A DNA stretch of 16,203 nucleotides from DATEMK01 sp039914625 (GTDB lineage Bacteria; Bacteroidota; Bacteroidia; AKYH767-A; OLB10): NCBI GenBank assembly GCA_039914625.1, contig JBDSOU010000091.1:1-16203 (forward strand). Direction: 5' to 3'. Below are positions 5,737-11,816 of this stretch, in pieces. A model generated the notes under the pieces. That model ran no database searches, was not told the origin of the DNA, and was given only the letters and a program-made list of their open reading frames with translations. The position numbers and the translations under genes were made by a program. The number at the start of each line of letters is the position of its first letter. Within the stretch, counting starts at the first letter, position 1.

Positions 5737-7833
5737 ATGAAATCTAAGCTTCAGGTGATTAAAAAAACTACTCTAATCATAATTTCAATTCTAATGGCAT
5801 CAAACATAAGTTTTGCAGAAAGCGATACTGCAACTGTAAAGGGAACTAACCCGATTTTCAATCAATTTAACAAACCCATTGCTTTCGGGGAGCTAAAGCC
5901 TGAACATTTAGAAGATGCCGTTACCCGGATAATTGACAGCACTAAAACAGCGCTTGAAAAAATTATTTCTATTGATGCGGACAAACGGACTTTTAAAAAT
6001 ACCATGGGCGCCCTTGATGATCTTTACAATCACCTTAATACAGTAGCTTCCGCCATTGACCTGATGAGCAACGTCCTCCCTGATGAAGAACGGAGAAAAG
6101 CCGCCCTTGAACAATTAGCTGTAATTTCTAAATATTACAATGAGCTGCAGCTAAACGAAGACCTTTACAGGGCTGTGAGAGAATATGCAATGGTTCCTGA
6201 ATCGGATGTGATTAAAGGTTATCAAAAAAAGTTCCTTACCGAAGTGAAGAAAAGATTTGAACGCAACGGTTTTGCATTACCAAAAGAAAAACGTGATCAG
6301 CTGAAAGAAATTCAAAATAAAATTGCTGATATAGGAATAAAATTTAACAACAATATTGAATCATACAGCGATTCGCTTACCATATCCGAAGAGCAGGCAA
6401 AAGGATTGCCAAAAGATTTTCTTGAGTCACGCAAAATAAATGGAGGATACAGCATTGACCTGTCTTATCCGTCTTATTACCCGTTTATGAAATATTGCCA
6501 GGATGATGACGCACGGAAAGCAATGTACCTGAAATTTTCAAACCGCGCACCTGCCAATGAAAATGTGCTGACAGAACTTTTGGAGGAACGAAAAAAATTA
6601 GCTGTATTGCTCGGATATAATTCTTATGCAGAATATGGGATGGGCGACAACCGCATGGCGCATGACGCTGAAACAGTCTGGCATTTTGAAGGAAACCTGA
6701 CAGGAAAAGTGAGGCATAAGGCGACTAAGGATTATAATGAATTGTTAGCACTGAAATATGGTGAAAACAGGGCTGAAAATGAAACCAAAGTAATTAATCC
6801 CTGGGAAACGGGTTATTACACTAACAAATTATTAGAGCAGAAATACCAAGTGGACGGCCAACAAGTAAAAGAATATTTTGAACTGAATAATGTTTTAGAC
6901 GGACTTTTTAAAATCACACAGCATTTGTTTAATTTAAAATTTGTGGAGGTTAAAAATCCATCTGTGTGGCATGAGGATGTGCGGATGTTTGAAGTAATGA
7001 AAGATAATAAAATGATATCTCGGTTTTATCTTGACTTATACCCGCGTGCAAACAAATACGGGCATGCAGCCTGCTTTGGAATTATTGCAGGTAAGATGAC
7101 GGCTAACGGCTACCAATATCCGTCAGCAGCGCTGGTTTGTAATTTTCCGAAGCCTACAAAGGATAAGCCTTCATTGATGCCGCATGGTGATGTGGAAACA
7201 TTTTTTCATGAGTTCGGGCATGTGCTGCATAATATGCTCACCACCTCTGATCTCTATTATTTTGCAGGCACTAACGTGGCCCAGGATTTTGTGGAAGCGC
7301 CTTCGCAGATTTTTGAAAACTGGGCATGGGAATATGATGCTTTGAAGATGTTTGCAAAGCACTACAAGACAGGAGAAGTGCTTCCAGAAGAATTGTTCAA
7401 TAAAATGAAAGCGTCAAAAAATGCAGGATCGGGGCTGAATACGCTTCAACAAGTCTTTTACGGATCGCTTGATATGACTTTGCACGATAAATTTAACCCG
7501 GAGAACAAAGATGTGACCACTACAGATGTGGTAAAAGATCTGCAGAATAAAATCACTTTATATCCCTTCCTTGAGGGTTCGCACATGCAATTTTCTTTCG
7601 GCCATCTGAACGGATATGGCGCAGGTTATTACGGATACCTGTGGTCGAAAGTGTATGCGCAGGATATGTTTTCAATTTTTAAGAAGAACGGTATTATGGA
7701 TCAGAAAACGGGCATCCGTTACCGCGATATAATCCTTGCAAAAGGAGCATCAGAGGACCCGATGAATCTTGTAAAGGATTTCCTGGGAAGAGAACCTAAT
7801 GATGAAGCATATTTGAAAGACCTTGGACTTTGA
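5737..7833 (+). CDS. Secreted M3-family zinc oligopeptidase
   Basis: 698 residues, normal for the M3A (thimet oligopeptidase / oligopeptidase A / Dcp) family plus a leader. Residues 1-28 or so form a signal peptide with a long hydrophobic core ending SFA-E, so it should act in the periplasm. The zinc site is complete: HEFGH at 491-495 (His491, Glu492, His495) and Glu520 in DFVEAPSQ, 29 residues after the first histidine as in the family. The substrate-binding C-terminal segment has GYGAGYYGYLWSK. It cleaves short peptides; the exact preference (endo-oligopeptidase or dipeptidyl carboxypeptidase) cannot be read from the sequence. hutI follows after 72 bases consisting almost wholly of two heptamer arrays. 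A metabolic link, peptide breakdown feeding histidine degradation, is possible but is inference. Confidence 0.93.
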   Translation: MKSKLQVIKKTTLIIISILMASNISFAESDTATVKGTNPIFNQFNKPIAFGELKPEHLEDAVTRIIDSTKTALEKIISIDADKRTFKNTMGALDDLYNHLNTVASAIDLMSNVLPDEERRKAALEQLAVISKYYNELQLNEDLYRAVREYAMVPESDVIKGYQKKFLTEVKKRFERNGFALPKEKRDQLKEIQNKIADIGIKFNNNIESYSDSLTISEEQAKGLPKDFLESRKINGGYSIDLSYPSYYPFMKYCQDDDARKAMYLKFSNRAPANENVLTELLEERKKLAVLLGYNSYAEYGMGDNRMAHDAETVWHFEGNLTGKVRHKATKDYNELLALKYGENRAENETKVINPWETGYYTNKLLEQKYQVDGQQVKEYFELNNVLDGLFKITQHLFNLKFVEVKNPSVWHEDVRMFEVMKDNKMISRFYLDLYPRANKYGHAACFGIIAGKMTANGYQYPSAALVCNFPKPTKDKPSLMPHGDVETFFHEFGHVLHNMLTTSDLYYFAGTNVAQDFVEAPSQIFENWAWEYDALKMFAKHYKTGEVLPEELFNKMKASKNAGSGLNTLQQVFYGSLDMTLHDKFNPENKDVTTTDVVKDLQNKITLYPFLEGSHMQFSFGHLNGYGAGYYGYLWSKVYAQDMFSIFKKNGIMDQKTGIRYRDIILAKGASEDPMNLVKDFLGREPNDEAYLKDLGL

Positions 7834-7836
7834 GAG

Positions 7837-7864
7837 GTTAGAAGTTGGAAATTAGAAATTGGAA
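7837..7864 (+). repeat. Heptamer array GTTGGAA/ATTAGAA x4
   Basis: Four units, GTTAGAA, GTTGGAA, ATTAGAA and ATTGGAA, start 3 bases after the stop codon of the M3 peptidase gene. Variation is confined to positions 1 and 4, each G or A, so units differ only by transitions. Confidence 0.75.
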
Positions 7865-7874
7865 ATATTTTTCC

Positions 7875-7895
7875 ACAGCTAACAGCCAATAGCTA
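7875..7895 (+). repeat. Heptamer array ACAGCTA x3
   Basis: Three units, ACAGCTA, ACAGCCA and ATAGCTA, lie 10 bases after the previous array and 10 bases before the hutI start codon. The unit is unrelated to its neighbour but the period is again 7. With only three imperfect copies the call rests partly on context. Confidence 0.6.
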
Positions 7896-7905
7896 TTTAA
7901 TATCA

Positions 7906-9195
7906 ATGAATCTTCTGATTAAAAATATTAAAACGCTTGTTCAGGTTGAGCATTTGCGAAATCCCGATTCTTTCGGGATTGAAGATAAACCGGTAGAAAA
8001 AGTTGCAGGTAAAGCTATGAAAAACCTCCCCTGCATCACTGATGCTTTTCTATTAATCAAAGATGGAATCATTGCAGATTTCGGAGAAATGAGAAATCTT
8101 AATCCAGCTTCCAGTTTCCAGCTTCCAGCTTCAATACAGGAAATTGATGCATCGGGCAAGTTCGTTTTTCCCAGTTGGTGCGATTCACATACCCACATCG
8201 TTTATGCCGGGTCGCGCGAAGGAGAATTTGTTGACCGGATAAATGGATTAAGCTATGAGGAAGTTGCAAGACGCGGAGGAGGAATTTTAAACTCTGCAAA
8301 AAAATTACATGCTGCTTCTGAGGATGAATTGTATGAAAGCGCATGGAACCGCCTGCAGGAAATAATTAAAACAGGAACAGGAGCAGTTGAAATTAAAAGC
8401 GGGTATGGATTGTCGGTTGAAGGTGAATTAAAAATGCTTCGCGTTATTAAAAAGCTTAAAGAAAATTCACCTCTCACCATCAAATCAACATTCCTCGGAG
8501 CACATGCTGTACCTGACGGATACAAAGATCAAAAAGAAAAATATATTGATTTAATTATAAACGAAATGCTTCCACAGATTGCAAAGGAAAAGCTGGCAGA
8601 TTATTGTGATGTGTTTTGTGAACGGAATTATTTTACTGAACAGGAAACAATAAAAATCTTAAAAACCGCTTTAAAATTTGGGATGAAACCAAAAGTTCAT
8701 GCAAACCAATTAAGCAATTCAGGAGGTGTGCAGGCAGGGGTTGCATGTGATGCCATCAGCGTAGATCATTTGGAATATGTGGGTGACGAAGAAATAAATT
8801 GTTTGCTGAATTCGCAAACAATGCCAACGCTGCTTCCAGGTGCTGCATTCTTTCTTAACCTTCCCTATCCTCCGGCAAGAAAAATGATTGATGCAGGGTT
8901 GCCTGTGGCTGCAGCTACTGATTACAATCCTGGAAGCTCCCCTTGCGGAAATATGAATTTTATGATTTCACTTTTATGCATTCAATATAAGATGACACCT
9001 GAAGAAGCCATCAATGCAGCAACTATCAACAGCGCTTACGCAATGGGAGTAAATAAAGAGCTGGGAAGCATTGTAAGAGGAAAAAAAGCTAATTTTTTTA
9101 TTACCAAAACAATTTCATCTTACGCTTTTATTCCGTATTCGTTTACAAGTAATCCTGTTGAAAAAGTTTTTTTGAATGGGAAATTGATACCCTAA
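7906..9195 (+). CDS. hutI: Imidazolonepropionase
   Basis: 429 residues, amidohydrolase superfamily. It hydrolyses 4-imidazolone-5-propionate to N-formimino-glutamate, the third step of histidine breakdown (EC 3.5.2.7), in the cytoplasm. Metal and catalytic residues are present: DSHTHIVYAG with His95 and His97, His265 in HANQLSNSGG, His288 in SVDHLEYV and Asp339 in AATDYNPGSSP. GGGI and EIKSGYGL segments also match the family. The ATG at 7906 gives the expected N-terminal strand LLIKNIKTLVQV. Two stretches look like additions: residues about 19-25, encoded by an inverted repeat at 7960-7980, and residues 67-76, encoded by a heptamer array at 8104-8131. Both lie in the N-terminal part before the metal site. 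The hut partner ftcD is 860 bases downstream, separated by two unrelated genes. Confidence 0.95.
   Translation: MNLLIKNIKTLVQVEHLRNPDSFGIEDKPVEKVAGKAMKNLPCITDAFLLIKDGIIADFGEMRNLNPASSFQLPASIQEIDASGKFVFPSWCDSHTHIVYAGSREGEFVDRINGLSYEEVARRGGGILNSAKKLHAASEDELYESAWNRLQEIIKTGTGAVEIKSGYGLSVEGELKMLRVIKKLKENSPLTIKSTFLGAHAVPDGYKDQKEKYIDLIINEMLPQIAKEKLADYCDVFCERNYFTEQETIKILKTALKFGMKPKVHANQLSNSGGVQAGVACDAISVDHLEYVGDEEINCLLNSQTMPTLLPGAAFFLNLPYPPARKMIDAGLPVAAATDYNPGSSPCGNMNFMISLLCIQYKMTPEEAINAATINSAYAMGVNKELGSIVRGKKANFFITKTISSYAFIPYSFTSNPVEKVFLNGKLIP
7960..7980 (+). repeat. Inverted repeat AATCCCGA / TCGGGATT inside hutI
   Basis: Eight-base perfect arms at 7960-7967 and 7973-7980 with a 5-base loop. It encodes about NPDSFGI near residues 19-25 of HutI. 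The arm core ATCCCGA/TCGGGAT is the same as in the hairpin after ftcD at 11739-11757, so this looks like a dispersed short palindromic repeat rather than a chance stem. Confidence 0.65.
8104..8131 (+). repeat. Heptamer array CCAGCTT x4 inside hutI
   Basis: Units CCAGCTT, CCAGTTT, CCAGCTT, CCAGCTT. They encode about PASSFQLPAS (residues 67-76), a hydrophilic stretch between the strand ending ADFGEM and the IQEIDASGKFVFP strand before the metal-binding HxH. The total of 28 bases is not a multiple of three; the frame stays open across it. Confidence 0.8.
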
Positions 9196-9203
9196 AAATC
9201 CAA
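9196..9203 (+). repeat. Left copy of an 8-base direct repeat (AAATCCAA) flanking the nucleotidyltransferase pair
   Basis: AAATCCAA immediately follows the hutI stop codon and its last A is the first base of the next ATG. An identical copy is at 10034-10041, just past the second gene of the pair. It may be an insertion footprint, or simply another member of the heptamer family (AAATCCA). Confidence 0.5.
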
Positions 9204-9754
9204 TGAAAATAAGTTATTCAATAATTGACCTTCTTGAAATTGTCTCTGCACATTTTGATAAGTTGAATATTGACTACATGATCACAGGAAGCATTGCTTT
9301 AAATATTTATGTGGATACGCGCAGCACAAACGACATTGATATTATCATAAATTTGAAATACGAACAAGTTGATACTTTCCTTGAATTATTTTCGGAAAAC
9401 TATTATTTTTCAAAGAAGACAATTAAAGAGGAAATTCAAAGACAGGGAATGTTCAACATTATTAGTGATACAACTGGATACAAGATTGATTTTATTATTA
9501 AAAGAGATTCAGAATATATGAATTGTGAGTTTGAAAGAAGAAGCCGTAAAAGAGTTCTGAATAAATTTGAAGCATGGGTAATTTCTGCTGAGGATTTAGT
9601 TATTTCAAAATTAATGTGGATACAGCAACTTGAAAGCGAAAGGCAGAAAGATGACATTTCGAATCTGTTATTAACTCAAAAAAATATGGATTTGGATTAT
9701 ATTAAAAGCTGGATTAAAAAGCTCAATTTAAATACTTATAACTTATTGAAATGA
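9203..9754 (+). CDS. Minimal nucleotidyltransferase-fold protein (AbiEii / DUF6036-like)
   Basis: 183 residues. The motif TGSIALNIYVDTRSTNDIDI (28-47) fits the nucleotidyltransferase pattern GS-x(n)-DxD, with Gly29-Ser30 and Asp44/Asp46. A third acidic residue, Asp96, lies in YKIDFII. The later SAEDLVISKLMW (128-139) and RQKDDISNLL segments are typical of stand-alone nucleotidyltransferases of the AbiEii/DUF6036 type. Some relatives are toxins that modify tRNA or use nucleotides in phage defence; activity here is not proven. The start lies 7 bases after hutI. The stop overlaps the next ATG by 4 bases (ATGA), so the two proteins are translation-coupled and probably act together. It has no known role in histidine breakdown and looks like an accessory module placed in the hut unit. 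Confidence 0.75.
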   Translation: MKISYSIIDLLEIVSAHFDKLNIDYMITGSIALNIYVDTRSTNDIDIIINLKYEQVDTFLELFSENYYFSKKTIKEEIQRQGMFNIISDTTGYKIDFIIKRDSEYMNCEFERRSRKRVLNKFEAWVISAEDLVISKLMWIQQLESERQKDDISNLLLTQKNMDLDYIKSWIKKLNLNTYNLLK

Positions 9755-10035
9755 AGGATACACCTGAATTTATGCGCAAAAGGCAAATTGAAATATTTAA
9801 TTCTCTTCCTGAAGAAGTTCGTTTTTTCCGTGCACTCCAAAGAATGGAAGATGGTAAAAACCTGCTCGAAAGTGGGATTCGAAATGAAATTCCGGGTATT
9901 TCGGATGCAGATTTAAAAATCGAAGTTTTCAGAAGGATGTATCATAATGATTTTTCTGAAGAAGAAATGAGTGTAATATTTGAATCCTTCAGAGCATATC
10001 ATTCTAATGACAAAAATCAAAATCCTAAATCCTAA
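9751..10035 (+). CDS. Small partner protein of the nucleotidyltransferase, function unknown
   Basis: 94 residues, overlapping the nucleotidyltransferase gene by 4 bases. It is all-alpha in appearance: MRKRQIEIFNSLPEEVRFFRA, then LLESGIRNEIPGISDADLKI (about 39-58) and EVFRRMYHNDFSEEEM. The middle resembles small proteins of the pattern AGLRxxHPxxSEEEL-LRRLYG that are often encoded beside stand-alone nucleotidyltransferases in other bacteria (recalled, not searched). By analogy it could be an antitoxin or cofactor. The last residues, QNPKS, and the stop codon are encoded by a heptamer array, so the natural C-terminus may have been shorter or different. Confidence 0.6.
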   Translation: MKDTPEFMRKRQIEIFNSLPEEVRFFRALQRMEDGKNLLESGIRNEIPGISDADLKIEVFRRMYHNDFSEEEMSVIFESFRAYHSNDKNQNPKS

Positions 10036-10039
10036 ATCC
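10012..10039 (+). repeat. Heptamer array TAAATCC across a stop codon
   Basis: Units AAAAATC, AAAATCC, TAAATCC and TAAATCC run through the end of the small partner gene; its TAA stop (10033-10035) is the start of the last unit. The unit is close to the CCAAATC array inside the T9SS protein gene 8.4 kb away (both contain AAATCC), the only two arrays in the window with near-matching units. Confidence 0.75.
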
Positions 10040-10041
10040 AA
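10034..10041 (+). repeat. Right copy of the AAATCCAA direct repeat
   Basis: Matches 9196-9203 exactly. Removing one repeat copy plus the DNA between the two would leave hutI and ftcD separated by 23 bases, a normal operon spacing. Confidence 0.5.
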
Positions 10042-10056
10042 CATCATACATCAACA

Positions 10057-11739
10057 ATGAAACAACTTATTGAATGTGTCCCCAATTTCAGCGAAGGAAA
10101 CGATCTGAATTTAATCAAACAAATCACTGATGCTATTGAAAGCGTTGAAGGAGTGCTGCTGTTAAATGTTGATCCCGGAAAAGCAACCAACCGGACGGTA
10201 GTTACAATAGTGGGTGAACCTGCCATAGTTACTGAAGCCGCTTTTCGCGGAATAAAAAAAGCATCGGAATTAATTGATATGAGCAAACATAAAGGCGAAC
10301 ATCCGCGTATGGGTGCTACTGATGTTTGCCCTTTTATTCCTGTTGCAAACATTTCAATGCAGGAAACCGCGGAGTGGGCAAAGAAATTAGGAAAGTGGGT
10401 TGGAGAGGAGTTAAGCATTCCTGTTTATCTCTACGAAGATGCGCAATCAAATAAAGAACGAAATAATCTTTCCGTAATCCGTGCAGGCGAGTATGAAGGA
10501 TTTTTTAAAAAAATAAAATTACCTGAATGGAAGCCTGATTTCGGCCCCGCTGAATTTCCGGCAAAGCATGGAGGAACTGTAATTGGCGCACGCGATTTTT
10601 TAATTGCATACAATGTAAACCTGAATACCAAATCGGTGAAACGCGCCAATGCAATTGCTTTTGATATCCGCGAAGCCGGCAGGATAAAAAAAGATCCAAA
10701 GACGGGAAAAAACATGTTGGATGAAAAAGGAAATGAAATCCGCATTCCCGGAAAACTGAAAGGTGTAAAAGCTATCGGATGGTTTATTGAAGAATATGGC
10801 ATTGCACAAGTTTCGATCAACATCACAAAATTTAAAGAAACACCTTTACATATTGTTTTTGATGAAAGCCTGAAAAGCGCTCATGAAAGAGGACTCAGAG
10901 TTACAGGTTCTGAATTGGTAGGTTTGATTCCATTGTCTGCACTGCTGGATGCCGGGAAATATTTTTTGAAAAAACAACGCCTTTCTGCAGGAGTCAGCGA
11001 TGCAGAACTCATTCATATTGCCGTAAAGTCAATGGGACTGGATGAGCTTGGTCCGTTTGATCCTGAAAAAAGAATTATAGAATTCCTTTTGGAAAATGAA
11101 ATAAAATCGCCTCTTGTAAATATGAAACTGAATTCATTTGCTGATGAAACGGCAAGTGAATCACCGGCTCCGGGTGGAGGTTCTATTTCAGCTTATGTTG
11201 GCACTCTTGGAATTTCTCTAGGAACAATGGTGGCAAATCTTTCTGCTTCAAAAACGGGCTGGGAAGAACGATGGAAAGAGTTTTCTGATTGGGCTGAGAA
11301 AGGGCAGGCAATAAAAAAACAATTGGTTACGCTGGTGGATGAAGACACAGCCGCATTCAATAAAATTATGGATGCATTCAAGCTTGCGAAATCAACTGAT
11401 GAAGAAAAGAAATTACGAAAACAAGCCATCCAGGATGCAACAAAATATGCAATTGAAGTTCCCTATAAAGTTATGGAGCAATCATTGGCTTCAATGGAAG
11501 TCATCAAAGCAATGGCGGAAACCGGGAATCCGAATTCTGTAAGTGATGCCGGGGTGGGCGCTTTATGCGCGCGCACAGCTGTCATGGGCGCTTTTCTGAA
11601 TGTTAAGATCAACTCTGCCAGCTATGATGATAAGAATTTTGTCAATGAGATTTCAGCAAAAGGAAAAGAAATTGAGTCGAAAGTTGAATCACTTGAATCC
11701 GAAATTCTTGCAATTGTTAATCAAAAGATTTCGGGTTAA
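10057..11739 (+). CDS. ftcD: Bifunctional glutamate formimidoyltransferase / formimidoyltetrahydrofolate cyclodeaminase
   Basis: 560 residues, the length of the fused enzyme. The N-terminal transferase domains (about 1-330) move the formimino group from N-formimino-glutamate to tetrahydrofolate (EC 2.1.2.5). The KGEHPRMGATDVCPFIPV segment has the catalytic His at residue 82, the same number as in pig FTCD. After a linker, the cyclodeaminase domain (356-560, EC 4.3.1.4) opens with SFADETASESPAPGGGS (360-376), its folate-binding signature, and releases ammonia to give methenyl-tetrahydrofolate. Together with HutI it completes histidine conversion to glutamate and supplies one-carbon units. It is cytoplasmic and the native enzyme is known as an oligomer. 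The ATG at 10057 follows the small gene by 21 bases; no separate promoter is evident, so it is probably read from upstream. Confidence 0.95.
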   Translation: MKQLIECVPNFSEGNDLNLIKQITDAIESVEGVLLLNVDPGKATNRTVVTIVGEPAIVTEAAFRGIKKASELIDMSKHKGEHPRMGATDVCPFIPVANISMQETAEWAKKLGKWVGEELSIPVYLYEDAQSNKERNNLSVIRAGEYEGFFKKIKLPEWKPDFGPAEFPAKHGGTVIGARDFLIAYNVNLNTKSVKRANAIAFDIREAGRIKKDPKTGKNMLDEKGNEIRIPGKLKGVKAIGWFIEEYGIAQVSINITKFKETPLHIVFDESLKSAHERGLRVTGSELVGLIPLSALLDAGKYFLKKQRLSAGVSDAELIHIAVKSMGLDELGPFDPEKRIIEFLLENEIKSPLVNMKLNSFADETASESPAPGGGSISAYVGTLGISLGTMVANLSASKTGWEERWKEFSDWAEKGQAIKKQLVTLVDEDTAAFNKIMDAFKLAKSTDEEKKLRKQAIQDATKYAIEVPYKVMEQSLASMEVIKAMAETGNPNSVSDAGVGALCARTAVMGAFLNVKINSASYDDKNFVNEISAKGKEIESKVESLESEILAIVNQKISG

Positions 11740-11757
11740 TCCCGATAAAATCGGGAT
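11739..11757 (+). repeat. Hairpin ATCCCGAT / ATCGGGAT after ftcD
   Basis: Eight-base perfect arms (11739-11746, 11750-11757) around an AAA loop, directly after the ftcD stop. TCGGG at 11731-11735 can also pair with CCCGA at 11741-11745, giving an alternative stem. No T run follows, so a classical terminator is unlikely. It shares its core with the inverted repeat inside hutI. Confidence 0.6.
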
Positions 11758-11760
11758 AAA

Positions 11761-11773
11761 ATTCTGACAGAAT
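11761..11773. promoter_or_regulatory. Palindrome ATTCTG-A-CAGAAT, possible operator
   Basis: A perfect 6+1+6 dyad lying 23 bases before the -7 box of the phospholipase gene, at about the -33 position. The one-base centre excludes a stable RNA hairpin of full length, so a dimeric DNA-binding protein is the more natural reading. It is a single copy and speculative. Confidence 0.3.
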
Positions 11774-11796
11774 CTTTTCACTATTTTTTTCGTATG

Positions 11797-11804
11797 TAAT
11801 TTTG
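11797..11804 (+). promoter_or_regulatory. -7 promoter box TAATTTTG of the phospholipase gene
   Basis: An exact TAnnTTTG ending 12 bases before the ATG at 11817. Transcription would start only a few bases before the ATG, giving a very short leader. If translation instead starts at the ATG at 11877, the leader would be about 65 bases. Confidence 0.45.
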
Positions 11805-11816
11805 TGATGTCACTCC

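Noticed and set aside
11739..11757. Intrinsic terminator after ftcD
   Set aside because: The stem is followed by AAAATTC rather than a T run, and the same core occurs inside hutI, so a dispersed palindrome is the better explanation.
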